The notes beneath the pieces are model-generated. The model made no database searches. It was given only the letters and a program-made list of their open reading frames with translations, and was not told where the DNA came from. From assembly GCA_026391795.1 (NCBI GenBank), contig JAPLDI010000023.1, positions 1-64,000 on the forward strand: a stretch of 64,000 bases of DNA, given 5' to 3'. Shown here piece by piece: positions 8,593 through 17,290 of this stretch. Both the position numbers and the translations under genes were made by a program. Origin of the DNA: Bacteroidota bacterium (GTDB taxonomy: Bacteria > Bacteroidota > Bacteroidia > Bacteroidales > FEN-979). Each line of letters opens with the position of its first letter. Within the stretch, counting starts at the first letter, position 1.

Positions 8593-9114
8593 AAAACCTC
8601 CATCGTTTTCTTTATCCTAAAAACCCTTGAAAAGATCCGGCGACAAATATAATATGGAATTGGTCTAAATACAAATAAACTCGCAATTATTTCAATAGAC
8701 TTTGGCATAAACCAGGTTATGAGGAAATCCGGAGTTCCTGATAACCTGGGTTTCTGGGGTTCATCCCCATGAGTGACCAGCCAGCTTCTCAAAACATCAA
8801 TGGGGTAAGGTGGCCAGAATACTTATGGGAAGACAGGCCAAAGTGAGAGTTTTTTCAAATAAGCTGCTTCCCTATAGTTTGTCAGTGATAAAAAGAGGCA
8901 ACCCTTTTCGATTAATTCATTCAAAATGAGATATTTTTTGTATATTTAGTAAAATATTTGCTTTTACCAGGCATACCGGGTTTTCGACTCTAACAATGCT
9001 GACGGTATGCTGCTGTTAAATGAGAAGTGTGGCCGGGTTTGCAAGCAAACAGTATGGTCAATGATAAAAAATGTTACCGGCATAGAATCATTCAGAGGTT
9101 AATAAAATATTCTG
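8593..9114. other. Intergenic region, 522 bp
   Basis: AT-rich spacer between the divergent BNR-like gene and the histidine kinase gene. It holds an inverted repeat GCATACCG (8971-8978) / CGGTATGC (9003-9010) with a 24-base gap. Possible weak promoter-like AT stretches lie near 8940-8960, but none matches the full Bacteroidota consensus. The open frame at 8589-8792 on the minus strand has no recognisable content. Confidence 0.5.
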
Positions 9115-11229
9115 ATGAATAACCAGGCCAAATCCAACGAAGAACTCCTGTCAGAATTAACTGAATTGCAACAGGAGTTGAAATCGTTAAAGGAGACATG
9201 CAATAATGAGTATACCCAACTTCTCCTGAAATCCATTATTGAAAGCCCAAAGGATATCATCATACTTTCCATTGATAAGGATTACCAGTACCTTATTTTC
9301 AACTCATACCATCGCGATGTAATGCTTCAAGCCTATGGTAAAGAAATTAAGGTTGGAATGAACCTGCTTGAATGCATTACCAATGATGACGACAGGGTAA
9401 AATCAAAGTTAAATTACGACCGTGCATTGAATGGCGAAAGCCATCTCACAATTGAGGAATATGGCGACCTGGAACGATCCTGCTATGAAACGAGGTATAA
9501 CCCTGTTGTAAATGATAAAAATGAAATCATAGGGGCAACCGCTTTTTCTGCCAATATCACTCTGCGAATACAGGCAGAAGAAGCAGTGCTTGCAAAGCAA
9601 ATACTGTTCAGAAGAACATTTAATACCAGTCCGCTTTCTTCCGTGCTTACAAAACTTCCCGAAAGAACGGTTGTTGATGTAAACCCGGCATTCGAGAAAC
9701 TGTTTGGATACACAAACGCCGAAATTATTGGTAACCCCATCAATGAACTTGACATGTGGGCCGACCCTGCAGAACGGGAGCGTGTTGCGCAGATACTGTT
9801 TGAAACAGGCAAGGTACACGATCATGAGTTTGTGTTCAAAACAAAAACAGGCGAAACAGGGCATGGGATATTTTATGCGGAGATTATTGAAGAGCTTGAT
9901 GAAAAATATATGCTTACAAAAGTGCTGGACATCACACAGCTCAAAAAGGCAGAAGTAGCCATACGCATTCATACAGGACGTTTGCAAAACCTCCACGAAA
10001 TTGATCAGGCCATCCTTCTGGCAATTGAATCGCCCGAAGCGGTTGTTCAAACGGCTCTTCAGCAAATGCGCAACCTGCTTCAGTGCCAGCGTACCAGTGT
10101 GGGTATATTTGACCTTGAAAATAAGAAGGTACAGGTATTTGCAGCTGATGTGGATGGTAAGACCATCATAAAAACGGGTACAGTGCTTACGGAAGAGGTA
10201 TATGGATTGATTGATATCCTTCGTCAGAGCAAAATGGAAGTTGTGGAGAATATGTCTGTACTTAAATCGCCTTCCGCTATTAATAAGATTCTTGAGGAAG
10301 AAGGAATAGAGTCATTCATCAATGTGGCCCTGGTTTCTGAAATGGAGATGTATGGCGTGCTGAACGTTGGCTGGGAAAATCCCAGAACCTTCACTCAGGA
10401 AGAAATTGAAATTGTGAATGAGGTGGCAAGCCAGATTACCATTGCGATCGAAAAAGCCCGGCTGCTGAAAGAAACAAGGCATTATGCCGATGAATTGGAA
10501 ACCCGAGTTAGTGAACGCACATCCCAGCTCGAAGAAACCAACAAAGAACTGGAAGCCTTCAGCTACTCGGTTTCACACGACTTGCGCGCACCCTTACGCC
10601 ACATCAACGGATATGTGGACCTGCTGAATGACAGATTTCATGATTCACTCTCCGAAAAAGGGAAGCATTACCTTGATACAATTGCAGATTCCACAAGGCA
10701 AATGGGCACACTGATCGACGACCTGCTGCAATTTTCCAGGACCGGCAAGCAGGAAATGCATCTGAGCAATCTCGATATGAATTTATTGTTTCGGGAGGTG
10801 CTGGATAAAATTAAACAGGATATTAAAGGACGCAAGATTAAATGGATAATTGCCCCGCTTCCCCAAGTCAGAGGCGATTACAACCTGCTGCAGCTGGTTT
10901 GGGTTAACCTGTTAAACAATGCTGTGAAGTTTACCCGCAATAGAGAAAACACTACAATCGAAATCGGGTTCAGGGAAAAAAGCAATGAATATGAATTTTA
11001 TATAAGGGACAACGGAGCCGGTTTTGATATGCGATATGCCCATAAGCTGTTTGGCGTATTTCAGCGCTTACATTCAGCCGGGGAATTTGAAGGCACAGGC
11101 ATCGGGCTTGCCAACGTTCACAGAATCATTCTTAAACATGGCGGGCGCACTTGGGCCGAAGCTGAATTAGAGAAAGGAGCAACCTTCTATTTCACATTAC
11201 CCAGGCAGGAGGATGCCGGTATGCAATAG
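9115..11229 (+). CDS. PAS-PAS-GAF sensor histidine kinase
   Basis: A protein of 704 residues without membrane segments, so a cytoplasmic sensor. Order: short coiled coil (1-35), PAS (about 36-155), PAS (about 160-280), GAF (about 285-450), linker coiled coil, HisKA and HATPase. The H box SYSVSHDLRAPLRHINGY puts the phosphorylated histidine at 488. The N box is WVNLLNNAVKF; the G boxes are DNGAGFD and GTGIGLANVHRIILKHGG. This kinase type is close to bacteriophytochrome-like kinases, but no bilin-binding signature was recognised in the GAF domain. It is followed 52 bp later by a stand-alone receiver and then a receiver-PAS protein, forming a phosphorelay unit. Confidence 0.93.
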   Translation: MNNQAKSNEELLSELTELQQELKSLKETCNNEYTQLLLKSIIESPKDIIILSIDKDYQYLIFNSYHRDVMLQAYGKEIKVGMNLLECITNDDDRVKSKLNYDRALNGESHLTIEEYGDLERSCYETRYNPVVNDKNEIIGATAFSANITLRIQAEEAVLAKQILFRRTFNTSPLSSVLTKLPERTVVDVNPAFEKLFGYTNAEIIGNPINELDMWADPAERERVAQILFETGKVHDHEFVFKTKTGETGHGIFYAEIIEELDEKYMLTKVLDITQLKKAEVAIRIHTGRLQNLHEIDQAILLAIESPEAVVQTALQQMRNLLQCQRTSVGIFDLENKKVQVFAADVDGKTIIKTGTVLTEEVYGLIDILRQSKMEVVENMSVLKSPSAINKILEEEGIESFINVALVSEMEMYGVLNVGWENPRTFTQEEIEIVNEVASQITIAIEKARLLKETRHYADELETRVSERTSQLEETNKELEAFSYSVSHDLRAPLRHINGYVDLLNDRFHDSLSEKGKHYLDTIADSTRQMGTLIDDLLQFSRTGKQEMHLSNLDMNLLFREVLDKIKQDIKGRKIKWIIAPLPQVRGDYNLLQLVWVNLLNNAVKFTRNRENTTIEIGFREKSNEYEFYIRDNGAGFDMRYAHKLFGVFQRLHSAGEFEGTGIGLANVHRIILKHGGRTWAEAELEKGATFYFTLPRQEDAGMQ

Positions 11230-11281
11230 CATACAGGAACATTCATAAATCTGATTAACCAGTAATCTAAAAAAATGAGTC

Positions 11282-11728
11282 ATGGTACAATTAAAAACAA
11301 TTCTTTTGGCGGAGGACAATCCCAAAGATGCAGAACTTATAATTGAAGCCCTGGCCGAAAACAACCTTGCCAATCTGGTTGTAACTGTAAAAGACGGTGT
11401 GGAGGCATTGGAGTATCTGCGCTACGAGGGTAAATTTAAAACGCGGAAACAGGAAAATCCCGCTGTAACTTTATTGGATATAAAAATGCCCCGCATGGAT
11501 GGTATTGAAGTGCTGGAGGCAATCCGGGCCGATGAAAAGCTGAAGATGCTTCCCGTTGTCATGCTCACTTCTTCGCGCGAAGAACCGGATCTGAAAAGGA
11601 GTTATGCACTTGGGGTGAATGCCTATGTTGTGAAACCCGTAAATTTTAAAGATTTTGTTGAGGCAGTGAAACATATAGGTGTATTCTGGGCATTGATTAA
11701 TGAGTTGCCGCATGAAAAAGGAGGTTAA
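11282..11728 (+). CDS. Single-domain response regulator (Rcp1-like)
   Basis: A receiver domain of 148 residues with no output domain. The acidic pocket is AEDN (residues 10-13), the phospho-acceptor is Asp66 in LLDIKMPRMDG, and the conserved Thr/Ser and Lys occur in MLTSS and VVKPVN. This subfamily typically partners phytochrome-like PAS/GAF kinases, matching the gene just upstream. The C-terminus (HIGVFWALINELP) is also typical of Rcp1-type receivers. The 3' end contains the ribosome binding site of the next gene. Confidence 0.92.
   Translation: MVQLKTILLAEDNPKDAELIIEALAENNLANLVVTVKDGVEALEYLRYEGKFKTRKQENPAVTLLDIKMPRMDGIEVLEAIRADEKLKMLPVVMLTSSREEPDLKRSYALGVNAYVVKPVNFKDFVEAVKHIGVFWALINELPHEKGG
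11718..11724 (+). promoter_or_regulatory. Strong Shine-Dalgarno that decides the start of the next gene
   Basis: AAGGAGG at 11718-11724 lies 5 bases before the ATG at 11730. It is embedded in the last codons of the response regulator gene. Strong SD sites are unusual in this window. This one favours 11730 over in-frame ATGs at 11700 and 11712, and suggests translational coupling. Confidence 0.75.
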
Positions 11729-11729
11729 C

Positions 11730-12686
11730 ATGGATGAAAAAGATATCAGGGGAACCGTTCTCAATGTTCTGTCGCTGGAGGACTCTGTCAGGGACTTTGA
11801 GATCATCAGTGAACAACTGATCAATGCCGGGTTTGATCTGAACATCTCCCGGGTTGAAACGCAAAAGGAATTTACCGCATCACTCTCCGGCAATAAATAC
11901 GATATTATTTTAGCGGACTTCAAATTACCCGGTTTCGATGCATTCGGCGCTCTGCGTATAGCCCTGGAAAAATGCCCCGGAGTTCCCTTTATCTGCGTTT
12001 CAGGGTCAATTGGCGAAGAACTGGCTGTTGAGCTGCTTAAGTCCGGTGCCGATGACTATATTTTAAAAGACAGGCTGGAACGTCTGCCTTTTGCAATAAA
12101 ACGTGCAATCGATGATTCCAAAGAAAAGCATGCACGCAGCCGCGCAGAGAAAGCCCTAAAAGTGAATATTTCAAGGCTCGAACTTGCCATGCAGTCGGCA
12201 AATATGGCCTGGTGGGAAATGGATATCACGACCGGAAATGTTGCTTTCCATAAACGTAAAACCGAAATGCTCGGCTATTCCGCTGATAAGTTTACCCATT
12301 ATAAGGATTTCATGGCTTTGGTCCATCCCGAAGATTGCGAGAAGGCAATGGATGCCATGAAAAGGCATATTGAGGGATCCGTTGATAAATATGAGGTTGA
12401 ATATCGTATCCTGACCAGCACAGGAGAATATAAATGGTTCTTTGATATCGGGACCATTGTTGAAAGAGGTTCCAAGGGTGAGCCGCTATTTGTAACAGGG
12501 CTTGTTGTCGATATCACCATCTACAAACAGGCAGAGGCAGCAATACTAAAAAGGATAGTTGACCTTGAAGAATTCCATAAGTTAGTAGTCGGGCGCGAAC
12601 TTAAAATGATTGAACTCAAAAAAGAGATCAATGAACTGGCGAAACAATTGGGTGAAGATAAGGAACGGTATAAGACTTCCGGGTAG
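11730..12686 (+). CDS. Receiver-PAS response regulator
   Basis: A protein of 318 residues from the start set by the AAGGAGG at 11718. A receiver domain (about 8-130) has Asp63 in ILADFKLPGFDAF and the terminal KDRLERLP segment seen in receivers that precede PAS domains. A PAS domain (about 145-270) follows, including a YKWFFDIGTIVERG-like PAC strand. It ends in a coiled coil of about 40 residues (KRIVDLEEFHKLVVGRELKM). There is no kinase or DNA-binding domain, so the output is probably protein-protein interaction. It starts 1 bp after the previous stop and belongs to the same operon. Confidence 0.9.
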   Translation: MDEKDIRGTVLNVLSLEDSVRDFEIISEQLINAGFDLNISRVETQKEFTASLSGNKYDIILADFKLPGFDAFGALRIALEKCPGVPFICVSGSIGEELAVELLKSGADDYILKDRLERLPFAIKRAIDDSKEKHARSRAEKALKVNISRLELAMQSANMAWWEMDITTGNVAFHKRKTEMLGYSADKFTHYKDFMALVHPEDCEKAMDAMKRHIEGSVDKYEVEYRILTSTGEYKWFFDIGTIVERGSKGEPLFVTGLVVDITIYKQAEAAILKRIVDLEEFHKLVVGRELKMIELKKEINELAKQLGEDKERYKTSG

Positions 12687-12835
12687 AAATGGAATTCCCT
12701 TCTTCCTGAATATCCATGTTTGACCATGCCCCAGGTTTGGTGTATACAAATTTCAGGACGACACGTTCATCGGAATGTTTCGGCCCTGATCATACCCAGT
12801 TGCACTTCATTATCCACATAATCAAGAAAATCAAC

Positions 12836-12843
12836 TACTTTTG
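12836..12843 (+). promoter_or_regulatory. Candidate -7 box (TACTTTTG) upstream of era
   Basis: TACTTTTG matches the Bacteroidota consensus TAnnTTTG and lies 86 bp before the era start codon. No clear TTTG -33 element was found 19 bp upstream, so the promoter call is tentative. Confidence 0.4.
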
Positions 12844-12929
12844 CAAAACTATTTTGTAAAACCAGATCAGGTTTAAAATGACTTTGCCTGAAAAGCAAAG
12901 ATTGTCCGGGTAATCCAATTTTCAATCAA

Positions 12930-13820
12930 ATGAACCATAAAGCAGGATTCGTTTCCATCATCGGCAGTCCGAATGTCGGCAAATCTACCCTGATGAATGT
13001 CCTGGTGGGCGAGAAGCTTTCCATTATCACGCACAAGGCGCAGACCACCCGTCATCGGATCATGGGCATCTTCAGCGGCGACGACTTCCAGGTAGTTTAT
13101 TCCGACACGCCCGGGATCCTGAAACCGCATTACCTGCTTCACAAAGCCATGCTTTCGGCGATCTATTCCTCCATCAGCGATGCCGATGTCATCCTCCTCG
13201 TTACGGAAATAGGAGAGAAGTTTGCCCATGAAGAGGTTCTTCAGCAACTCAGGGATAACCAGAAACCGGTCATTGTCGTCATCAACAAGATCGACCTTGC
13301 CGACCAGGCGAAGGTTGAGGCTGCCATCGAAGAGTGGAAAGTAAAGCTGGAACATGCCGATATCATTGCCATCTCGGCGCTTCACTGTTTTCATACCGCC
13401 CTTGTTTTCGATACCATCCTGAAGCATCTTCCCGAATCACCTGAATATTTTCCGAAAGAAGAACTTACCGACCGTTCGCAGCGCTTCTTCATCTCGGAGA
13501 TCATCCGTGAAAAGATCCTTCTTAACTTTTCACAGGAGATACCCTATAGCGTTGAAGTTGTGGTGAACTCTTTCCTGGAGGAAGAAAAGCTGACCCGCAT
13601 TTCGGTCTATCTCTTTGTTGCCAGGGAATCGCAGAAAGCCATCATTCTCGGCCACCAGGGAAAAGCCATCAAGAAACTGGGAACCGAAGCCCGGAAAGAC
13701 ATCGAGGCATTCCTTGAAAAGCACATCTTCCTCGAATTGAATGTGAAGGTCAGGAAAGACTGGCGCGATGATGTGAAGGAATTGAAGAGGTTTGGCTACA
13801 GCCTGGATGATAATAAGTAA
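12930..13820 (+). CDS. era: GTPase Era
   Basis: A protein of 296 residues, normal for Era, the GTPase that binds 16S rRNA during 30S subunit assembly. The G1 motif is GSPNVGKST (residues 12-20), followed by DTPG and NKID. The C-terminal third (EIIREKILLNFSQEIPYSVEV, then GHQGKAIKKLGTEARKDIE) is the KH RNA-binding domain. It is followed 14 bp later by der; the two ribosome assembly GTPases are probably co-transcribed. No oddities. Confidence 0.97.
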   Translation: MNHKAGFVSIIGSPNVGKSTLMNVLVGEKLSIITHKAQTTRHRIMGIFSGDDFQVVYSDTPGILKPHYLLHKAMLSAIYSSISDADVILLVTEIGEKFAHEEVLQQLRDNQKPVIVVINKIDLADQAKVEAAIEEWKVKLEHADIIAISALHCFHTALVFDTILKHLPESPEYFPKEELTDRSQRFFISEIIREKILLNFSQEIPYSVEVVVNSFLEEEKLTRISVYLFVARESQKAIILGHQGKAIKKLGTEARKDIEAFLEKHIFLELNVKVRKDWRDDVKELKRFGYSLDDNK

Positions 13821-13834
13821 CAGAAACTGAATTT

Positions 13835-14428
13835 ATGAGCAATATCGTTGCCATCGTTGGCCGTCCGAATGTAGGGAAATCGACCTTTTTCAACCGTCTT
13901 ACCGGAGGGCGCGACGCGATCGTGGATCCCACCAGCGGGGTAACACGCGACCGGCATTACGGGAAATCGGACTGGAACGGGGTTGAATTTACCGTGATCG
14001 ACACCGGCGGATATGTCGATAACTCTGAGGATATGTTCGAAGGGGAGATCAAGAAGCAGGTCACGCTGGCCATCGGGGAAGCGGATGTGATCCTCTTCAT
14101 GGTCGATATCAAGGAAGGAGTAACCGGGATGGACGAAGACCTTTGCGTGTTTCTCAGACGGGCGAAAAAACCGGTTTTTATTGTCGCCAACAAAGCCGAC
14201 AATTATAAATCGCTTGACGACATTCATGATTTTTACAAGCTTGGATTTGAGAAGCTCTACGGCATCTCCGCCATGAGCGGAAGCGGTACCGGCGAACTGC
14301 TCGATGAAGTGGTAAAGGAGTTGCCCGACAAGTACAATCAGATAAGGACGCTGTGGAAACGGAAGAGACCGCCCTTCCCAGGATCGCCATCGTGGGCCGC
14401 CCGAATGCCGGGAAATCATCGCTGGTAA
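13835..14428 (+). CDS. der: GTPase Der, N-terminal half (gene split by a frameshift)
   Basis: The first G domain of Der (EngA): G1 GRPNVGKST, then DTGG and NKAD, ending in the family-typical [10 protein letters not shown]. Past about residue 165 the frame runs into non-homologous residues ([15 protein letters not shown]) and stops at 14428. The second G domain continues in another frame from about 14340. The whole locus 13835-15159 is 1325 bp, one base short of an open frame. Adding one base gives 441 residues, the normal Der length. Der is essential for 50S assembly in well-studied bacteria, so a sequencing or assembly error is the first explanation. Confidence 0.85.
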   Translation: MSNIVAIVGRPNVGKSTFFNRLTGGRDAIVDPTSGVTRDRHYGKSDWNGVEFTVIDTGGYVDNSEDMFEGEIKKQVTLAIGEADVILFMVDIKEGVTGMDEDLCVFLRRAKKPVFIVANKADNYKSLDDIHDFYKLGFEKLYGISAMSGSGTGELLDEVVKELPDKYNQIRTLWKRKRPPFPGSPSWAARMPGNHRW

Positions 14429-15159
14429 ACCTTCTCCTTGGAACCGACCGGACGATTGTGACTCCGACCCCCGGAACCACCCGCGATTCAATCCATTCAC
14501 ACTACAAATACTTCGATCTCGAATTCCAGCTGATCGATACCGCCGGAATACGGAAAAAAGCGAAAGTCTCCGAGGACATCGAATTCTATTCCGTCATGAG
14601 GGCCATCCGGTCGATTGAATCCAGTGACGTCTGTATCCTGATGCTGGATGCGGAGAGAGGGTTTGAAGCACAGGATCTGAACATCTTTTCGCTGATCGAA
14701 AAAAATCACAAGGGGGTTGTTATCCTTGTAAACAAATGGGACCTGGTTGAAAAACAAACCAACACCCACAAGCAGTTTGAAGATGACATCCGCCAGAAGC
14801 TGGCTCCTTTTACGGATGTTCCGATCATCTTCACATCCGTCCTGACAAAACAAAGGGTATACAAGGCAGTGGAGTCGGCTGTGGAGGTATTCCGAAACCG
14901 TTCGCGGAAGATCACCACCTCACAGCTGAATGATTTCTTTCTTCCCCTGATCAGCTCCATGCCTCCGCCTGCCTACAAGGGAAAATTCGTCAGGATCAAA
15001 TTCGTCACGCAGTTACCGGGACGATATCCCGCTTTTGCCTTTTTCTGCAACCTCCCGCAGTATGTAAGGGAGCCCTATAAGCGTTTCCTCGAAAACAAGT
15101 TACGGGAACAGTACAATTTTAACGGTGTTCCTGTCGAAATCTTTTTCCGGCAGAAATAA
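14353..15159 (+). CDS. der: GTPase Der, C-terminal half (gene split by a frameshift)
   Basis: The second G domain ([17 protein letters not shown]) and the KH-like domain of Der ([16 protein letters not shown], then [18 protein letters not shown]). The frame begins at a GTG at 14353 but is open further upstream, to a stop just before about 14315, so GTG is not necessarily a real start. The linker [12 protein letters not shown] is the usual acidic linker between the two Der G domains. This frame and the one at 13835 together form one complete Der with a one-base deficit between about 14315 and 14350. Confidence 0.85.
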   Translation: METEETALPRIAIVGRPNAGKSSLVNLLLGTDRTIVTPTPGTTRDSIHSHYKYFDLEFQLIDTAGIRKKAKVSEDIEFYSVMRAIRSIESSDVCILMLDAERGFEAQDLNIFSLIEKNHKGVVILVNKWDLVEKQTNTHKQFEDDIRQKLAPFTDVPIIFTSVLTKQRVYKAVESAVEVFRNRSRKITTSQLNDFFLPLISSMPPPAYKGKFVRIKFVTQLPGRYPAFAFFCNLPQYVREPYKRFLENKLREQYNFNGVPVEIFFRQK

Positions 15160-15162
15160 AAT

Positions 15163-15549
15163 ATGGAAGAGGGCGTTCGAATAGATAAATGGCTTTGGAG
15201 CGTCAGGGTTTTTAAGACCCGGAACCAGGCAACACTTGCCTGCCGTTCAGGAAAGGTCAGGATGGATGAACATCCGGTAAAGCCTTCCCGGGAGATAAAA
15301 ACAGGGGATAAGGTTACCGTCAGCCTGGAGACGTTGAAGCGGACGATGAAGGTGCTGGCCCCTGTTGAACACCGTGTTGGGGCGAAACTTGTGGAACAAT
15401 TCATGGAAGACCTGACACCCCCGGAAGAATACCAGAAGCTGAAATTGCGCAAAAATGCCGGATTCGGTTACCGCCTCCGCGGCCTGGGACGGCCTACGAA
15501 AAGAGAACGCAGGGAAATTGATGTTTTGAAAAAGTACCTTGGAGCTTAA
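15163..15549 (+). CDS. S4-domain RNA-binding protein (Hsp15-like)
   Basis: A protein of 128 residues. The N-terminal S4 domain (VRIDKWLWSVRVFKTRNQA, then ACRSGKVRMDE and GDKVTVS) is followed by a basic tail (GLGRPTKRERREID), the architecture of Hsp15/HslR, which binds stalled 50S subunits carrying peptidyl-tRNA. It starts 3 bp after the der stop, so it sits at the end of the era-der operon and fits a ribosome-related role. Confidence 0.88.
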   Translation: MEEGVRIDKWLWSVRVFKTRNQATLACRSGKVRMDEHPVKPSREIKTGDKVTVSLETLKRTMKVLAPVEHRVGAKLVEQFMEDLTPPEEYQKLKLRKNAGFGYRLRGLGRPTKRERREIDVLKKYLGA

Positions 15550-15574
15550 TCCGTTTACTGCCCCGAATCGCTAA

Positions 15575-16357
15575 ATGAGAACACAAAAACCCAAGTATCC
15601 GGATTTGAATGACCTGGCCTTTACAGGCAGGAACAAAGACTATGGCTCCTATGCTCTCCGGAAAAAATACCCCCGGTTCCTCCTGGTCTCCTTACTTCTT
15701 TCCATCGTAATTATCCTTCTGACTACCCTGGTGCCTCTGGGCATCTATTTTTTTTACGGGCAGGAGATGACCTTCAATACGGAGGAACTCGTTACGGTTG
15801 AATATACATTTATTCCCTCCCCCGAAGATGACCTGAGTGCCCTTGCAAAGGCCGTCGCCAAACCACCGGAACCCAAGGTCGACGAGGTACCTCAGATTGT
15901 GGATACTGTGGTTCCGGAAAAGAAAATCGAGCCAGTGGAAGAAAAGAAGGTGGAGGATGAATATGTCAAAACCGACAGTACAGGTGCTTCTAACGGACAG
16001 TTGTCGGACGGGACGGGTTCTTCCGATGCCACAGGGATCTATACAACACTTGATGTCTATCCGAAGTTTCCCGGAGGGCCGCAGGCACTGCTGTTCTTCC
16101 TGCGGTCAAATATCAGGTATCCGGCCGTGTCATTGAAAAGCGGGATCCAGGGAGAGGTGATGGTATTGTTTATCGTGGAGGCCGATGGTGCGATCACCAA
16201 TGTTTCGGTCTCCAAAGGGATCAGCAAGGAATGCGATGAGGAGGCCATGCGCGTGTTTAAAAGGATGCCCAAATGGGATCCCGGACGGAGAAACGGGAAA
16301 TCGGTAAGGGTTCTGGTACGGATGCCGGTCCTCTTCAAGAATCCCGGGACGAAATAA
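15575..16357 (+). CDS. Energy transducer TonB
   Basis: A protein of 260 residues. A short cytoplasmic N-terminus with the Bacteroidota signature DLAFTGRNKDYGSYALRKKY, one membrane helix (about 35-58), a Pro/Glu/Lys-rich periplasmic spacer (about 80-135) and a TonB C-terminal domain (YPAVSLKSGIQGEVMVLF, FKRMPKWDPGRRNGK). It would carry proton-motive energy to TonB-dependent receptors such as the one at 58028. No ExbB/ExbD genes are adjacent. A rho-independent terminator overlaps the stop region. Confidence 0.93.
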   Translation: MRTQKPKYPDLNDLAFTGRNKDYGSYALRKKYPRFLLVSLLLSIVIILLTTLVPLGIYFFYGQEMTFNTEELVTVEYTFIPSPEDDLSALAKAVAKPPEPKVDEVPQIVDTVVPEKKIEPVEEKKVEDEYVKTDSTGASNGQLSDGTGSSDATGIYTTLDVYPKFPGGPQALLFFLRSNIRYPAVSLKSGIQGEVMVLFIVEADGAITNVSVSKGISKECDEEAMRVFKRMPKWDPGRRNGKSVRVLVRMPVLFKNPGTK

Positions 16358-16385
16358 AAAAAAGGGCTGTAGGCCCTTTTTTTAT
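16356..16385 (+). terminator. Rho-independent terminator after tonB
   Basis: The stem AGGGC / GCCCT around a 5-base loop is flanked by A8 on the left and T7 on the right. It could act in both directions, serving tonB and the convergent small gene at 16407. Confidence 0.85.
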
Positions 16386-16406
16386 TTATGTCAGGAATGA
16401 ACCTGC

Positions 16407-16634
16407 TTACTTCTTCTCAGGAGCTTTGGTGTCTTTACTCTCACCTTTTTTAGCGCAGCAACCTGATTTTTCTTTCTGAGTGCAGGTTTTGGAACAATCT
16501 TTACCGTCCTTTTTGGTCGTGGTTTCTGTCTTTGCAGGAGCAGCTTTTCCCTTTTCCTGGGTTTGCGGAGTCTGTGCAAATGTCAGTCCGGCAATTAATA
16601 CGAATGCGGAAACTAAAACAGCAACTTTTTTCAT
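16407..16634 (-). CDS. Small exported Cys/Lys-rich protein
   Basis: A protein of 75 residues. A clear signal peptide (MKKVAVLVSAFVLIAGLTFAQ) is followed by a low-complexity Lys/Thr/Glu/Pro region with four cysteines arranged CSKTC and SGCCAKK. No domain was recognised. The cysteine spacing could bind metal or form disulphides (inference). It has its own -7 box (16676-16683) and faces the tonB terminator. Small proteins of this shape are common and unnamed in Bacteroidota. Confidence 0.75.
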   Translation of the reverse strand: MKKVAVLVSAFVLIAGLTFAQTPQTQEKGKAAPAKTETTTKKDGKDCSKTCTQKEKSGCCAKKGESKDTKAPEKK

Positions 16635-16675
16635 TTTGATCTATGTTTTAAGTTAAGTTAATTATTTAAACATTA

Positions 16676-16683
16676 CAAAAGTA
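16676..16683 (-). promoter_or_regulatory. Candidate -7 box (TACTTTTG, minus strand)
   Basis: Reads TACTTTTG on the minus strand, matching TAnnTTTG, 42 bp before the start of the small exported protein. No well-spaced -33 element was seen. Confidence 0.45.
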
Positions 16684-16746
16684 CGTTTTTTTCTTGAATG
16701 ATGAAGCTTCAAACGGTTAAAATTAAGTTAATATTGCATTTCCTGC

Positions 16747-16767
16747 ATTCGTAATTCATAATTCGTA
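16747..16767. repeat. Three 7-bp tandem repeats (ATTCGTA-type)
   Basis: ATTCGTA, ATTCATA, ATTCGTA in direct succession, followed by a decayed fourth unit. The tract lies just downstream of dtd and is one of several 7-bp tracts around that gene. Confidence 0.7.
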
Positions 16768-16777
16768 ATTGATTGTA

Positions 16778-17230
16778 TTATTCCCTGTTCTTTGTATCGA
16801 TGATGATCGTAACAGGGCCATCGTTGAGGAGCGAAACTTTCATCATCGCACCGAATACCCCGGCTGATACTTTTTTCCCGAATTCCTGTTCCAGCCTCGA
16901 AAGGAACCGTTCATACACCGGAACTGCAATCTCAGGTTTCGCAGAGCGGATGTAGGAGGGCCGGTTTCCTTTCCGGGTACTGGCATGAAGCGTAAACTGG
17001 CTCACAACAAGAATTTCCCCGTTAACCTCTGCAACCGACCGGTTCATGATGCCCTGTTCATCGTCGAAGATCCTGAGGTGGACAATCTTCCCGGATAACC
17101 AATCGATGTCCTCATCTCCATCTCCTTCCTCGATACCAACAAGGATCAAAAGCCCCGGACCGATCCTTCCAATGATCTCCCCGTCGACCGTTACCGAAGC
17201 AGAGGTGACTCGTTGTATGACTGTTTTCAT
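16778..17230 (-). CDS. dtd: D-aminoacyl-tRNA deacylase
   Basis: A protein of 150 residues, the normal length for DTD, which removes D-amino acids from mischarged tRNAs. The family motif SQFTLHA (active-site Thr region) and the C-terminal gate motif NDGPVT (equivalent to NxGPVT) are both present, along with the N-terminal MKTVIQRVTSASVTVDG. The gene is isolated, with 7-bp tandem repeat tracts on both sides. Confidence 0.96.
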   Translation of the reverse strand: MKTVIQRVTSASVTVDGEIIGRIGPGLLILVGIEEGDGDEDIDWLSGKIVHLRIFDDEQGIMNRSVAEVNGEILVVSQFTLHASTRKGNRPSYIRSAKPEIAVPVYERFLSRLEQEFGKKVSAGVFGAMMKVSLLNDGPVTIIIDTKNRE

Positions 17231-17236
17231 TTTTTT

Positions 17237-17267
17237 GAGATGTGAGATGTGAGATGTGAGATGTGAG
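17237..17267. repeat. 7-bp tandem repeat (GAGATGT x4)
   Basis: Four exact GAGATGT units plus a partial GAG, starting 6 bp upstream of the dtd start codon, so in the dtd leader. Copy number change here could affect dtd translation (inference). Confidence 0.85.
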
Positions 17268-17290
17268 TATATACTAAATAATAACCTGAT

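Noticed and set aside
8589-8792. 67-residue minus-strand frame upstream of the BNR-like gene
   Set aside because: No domain, signal peptide or promoter; it overlaps the start region of the BNR-like gene.
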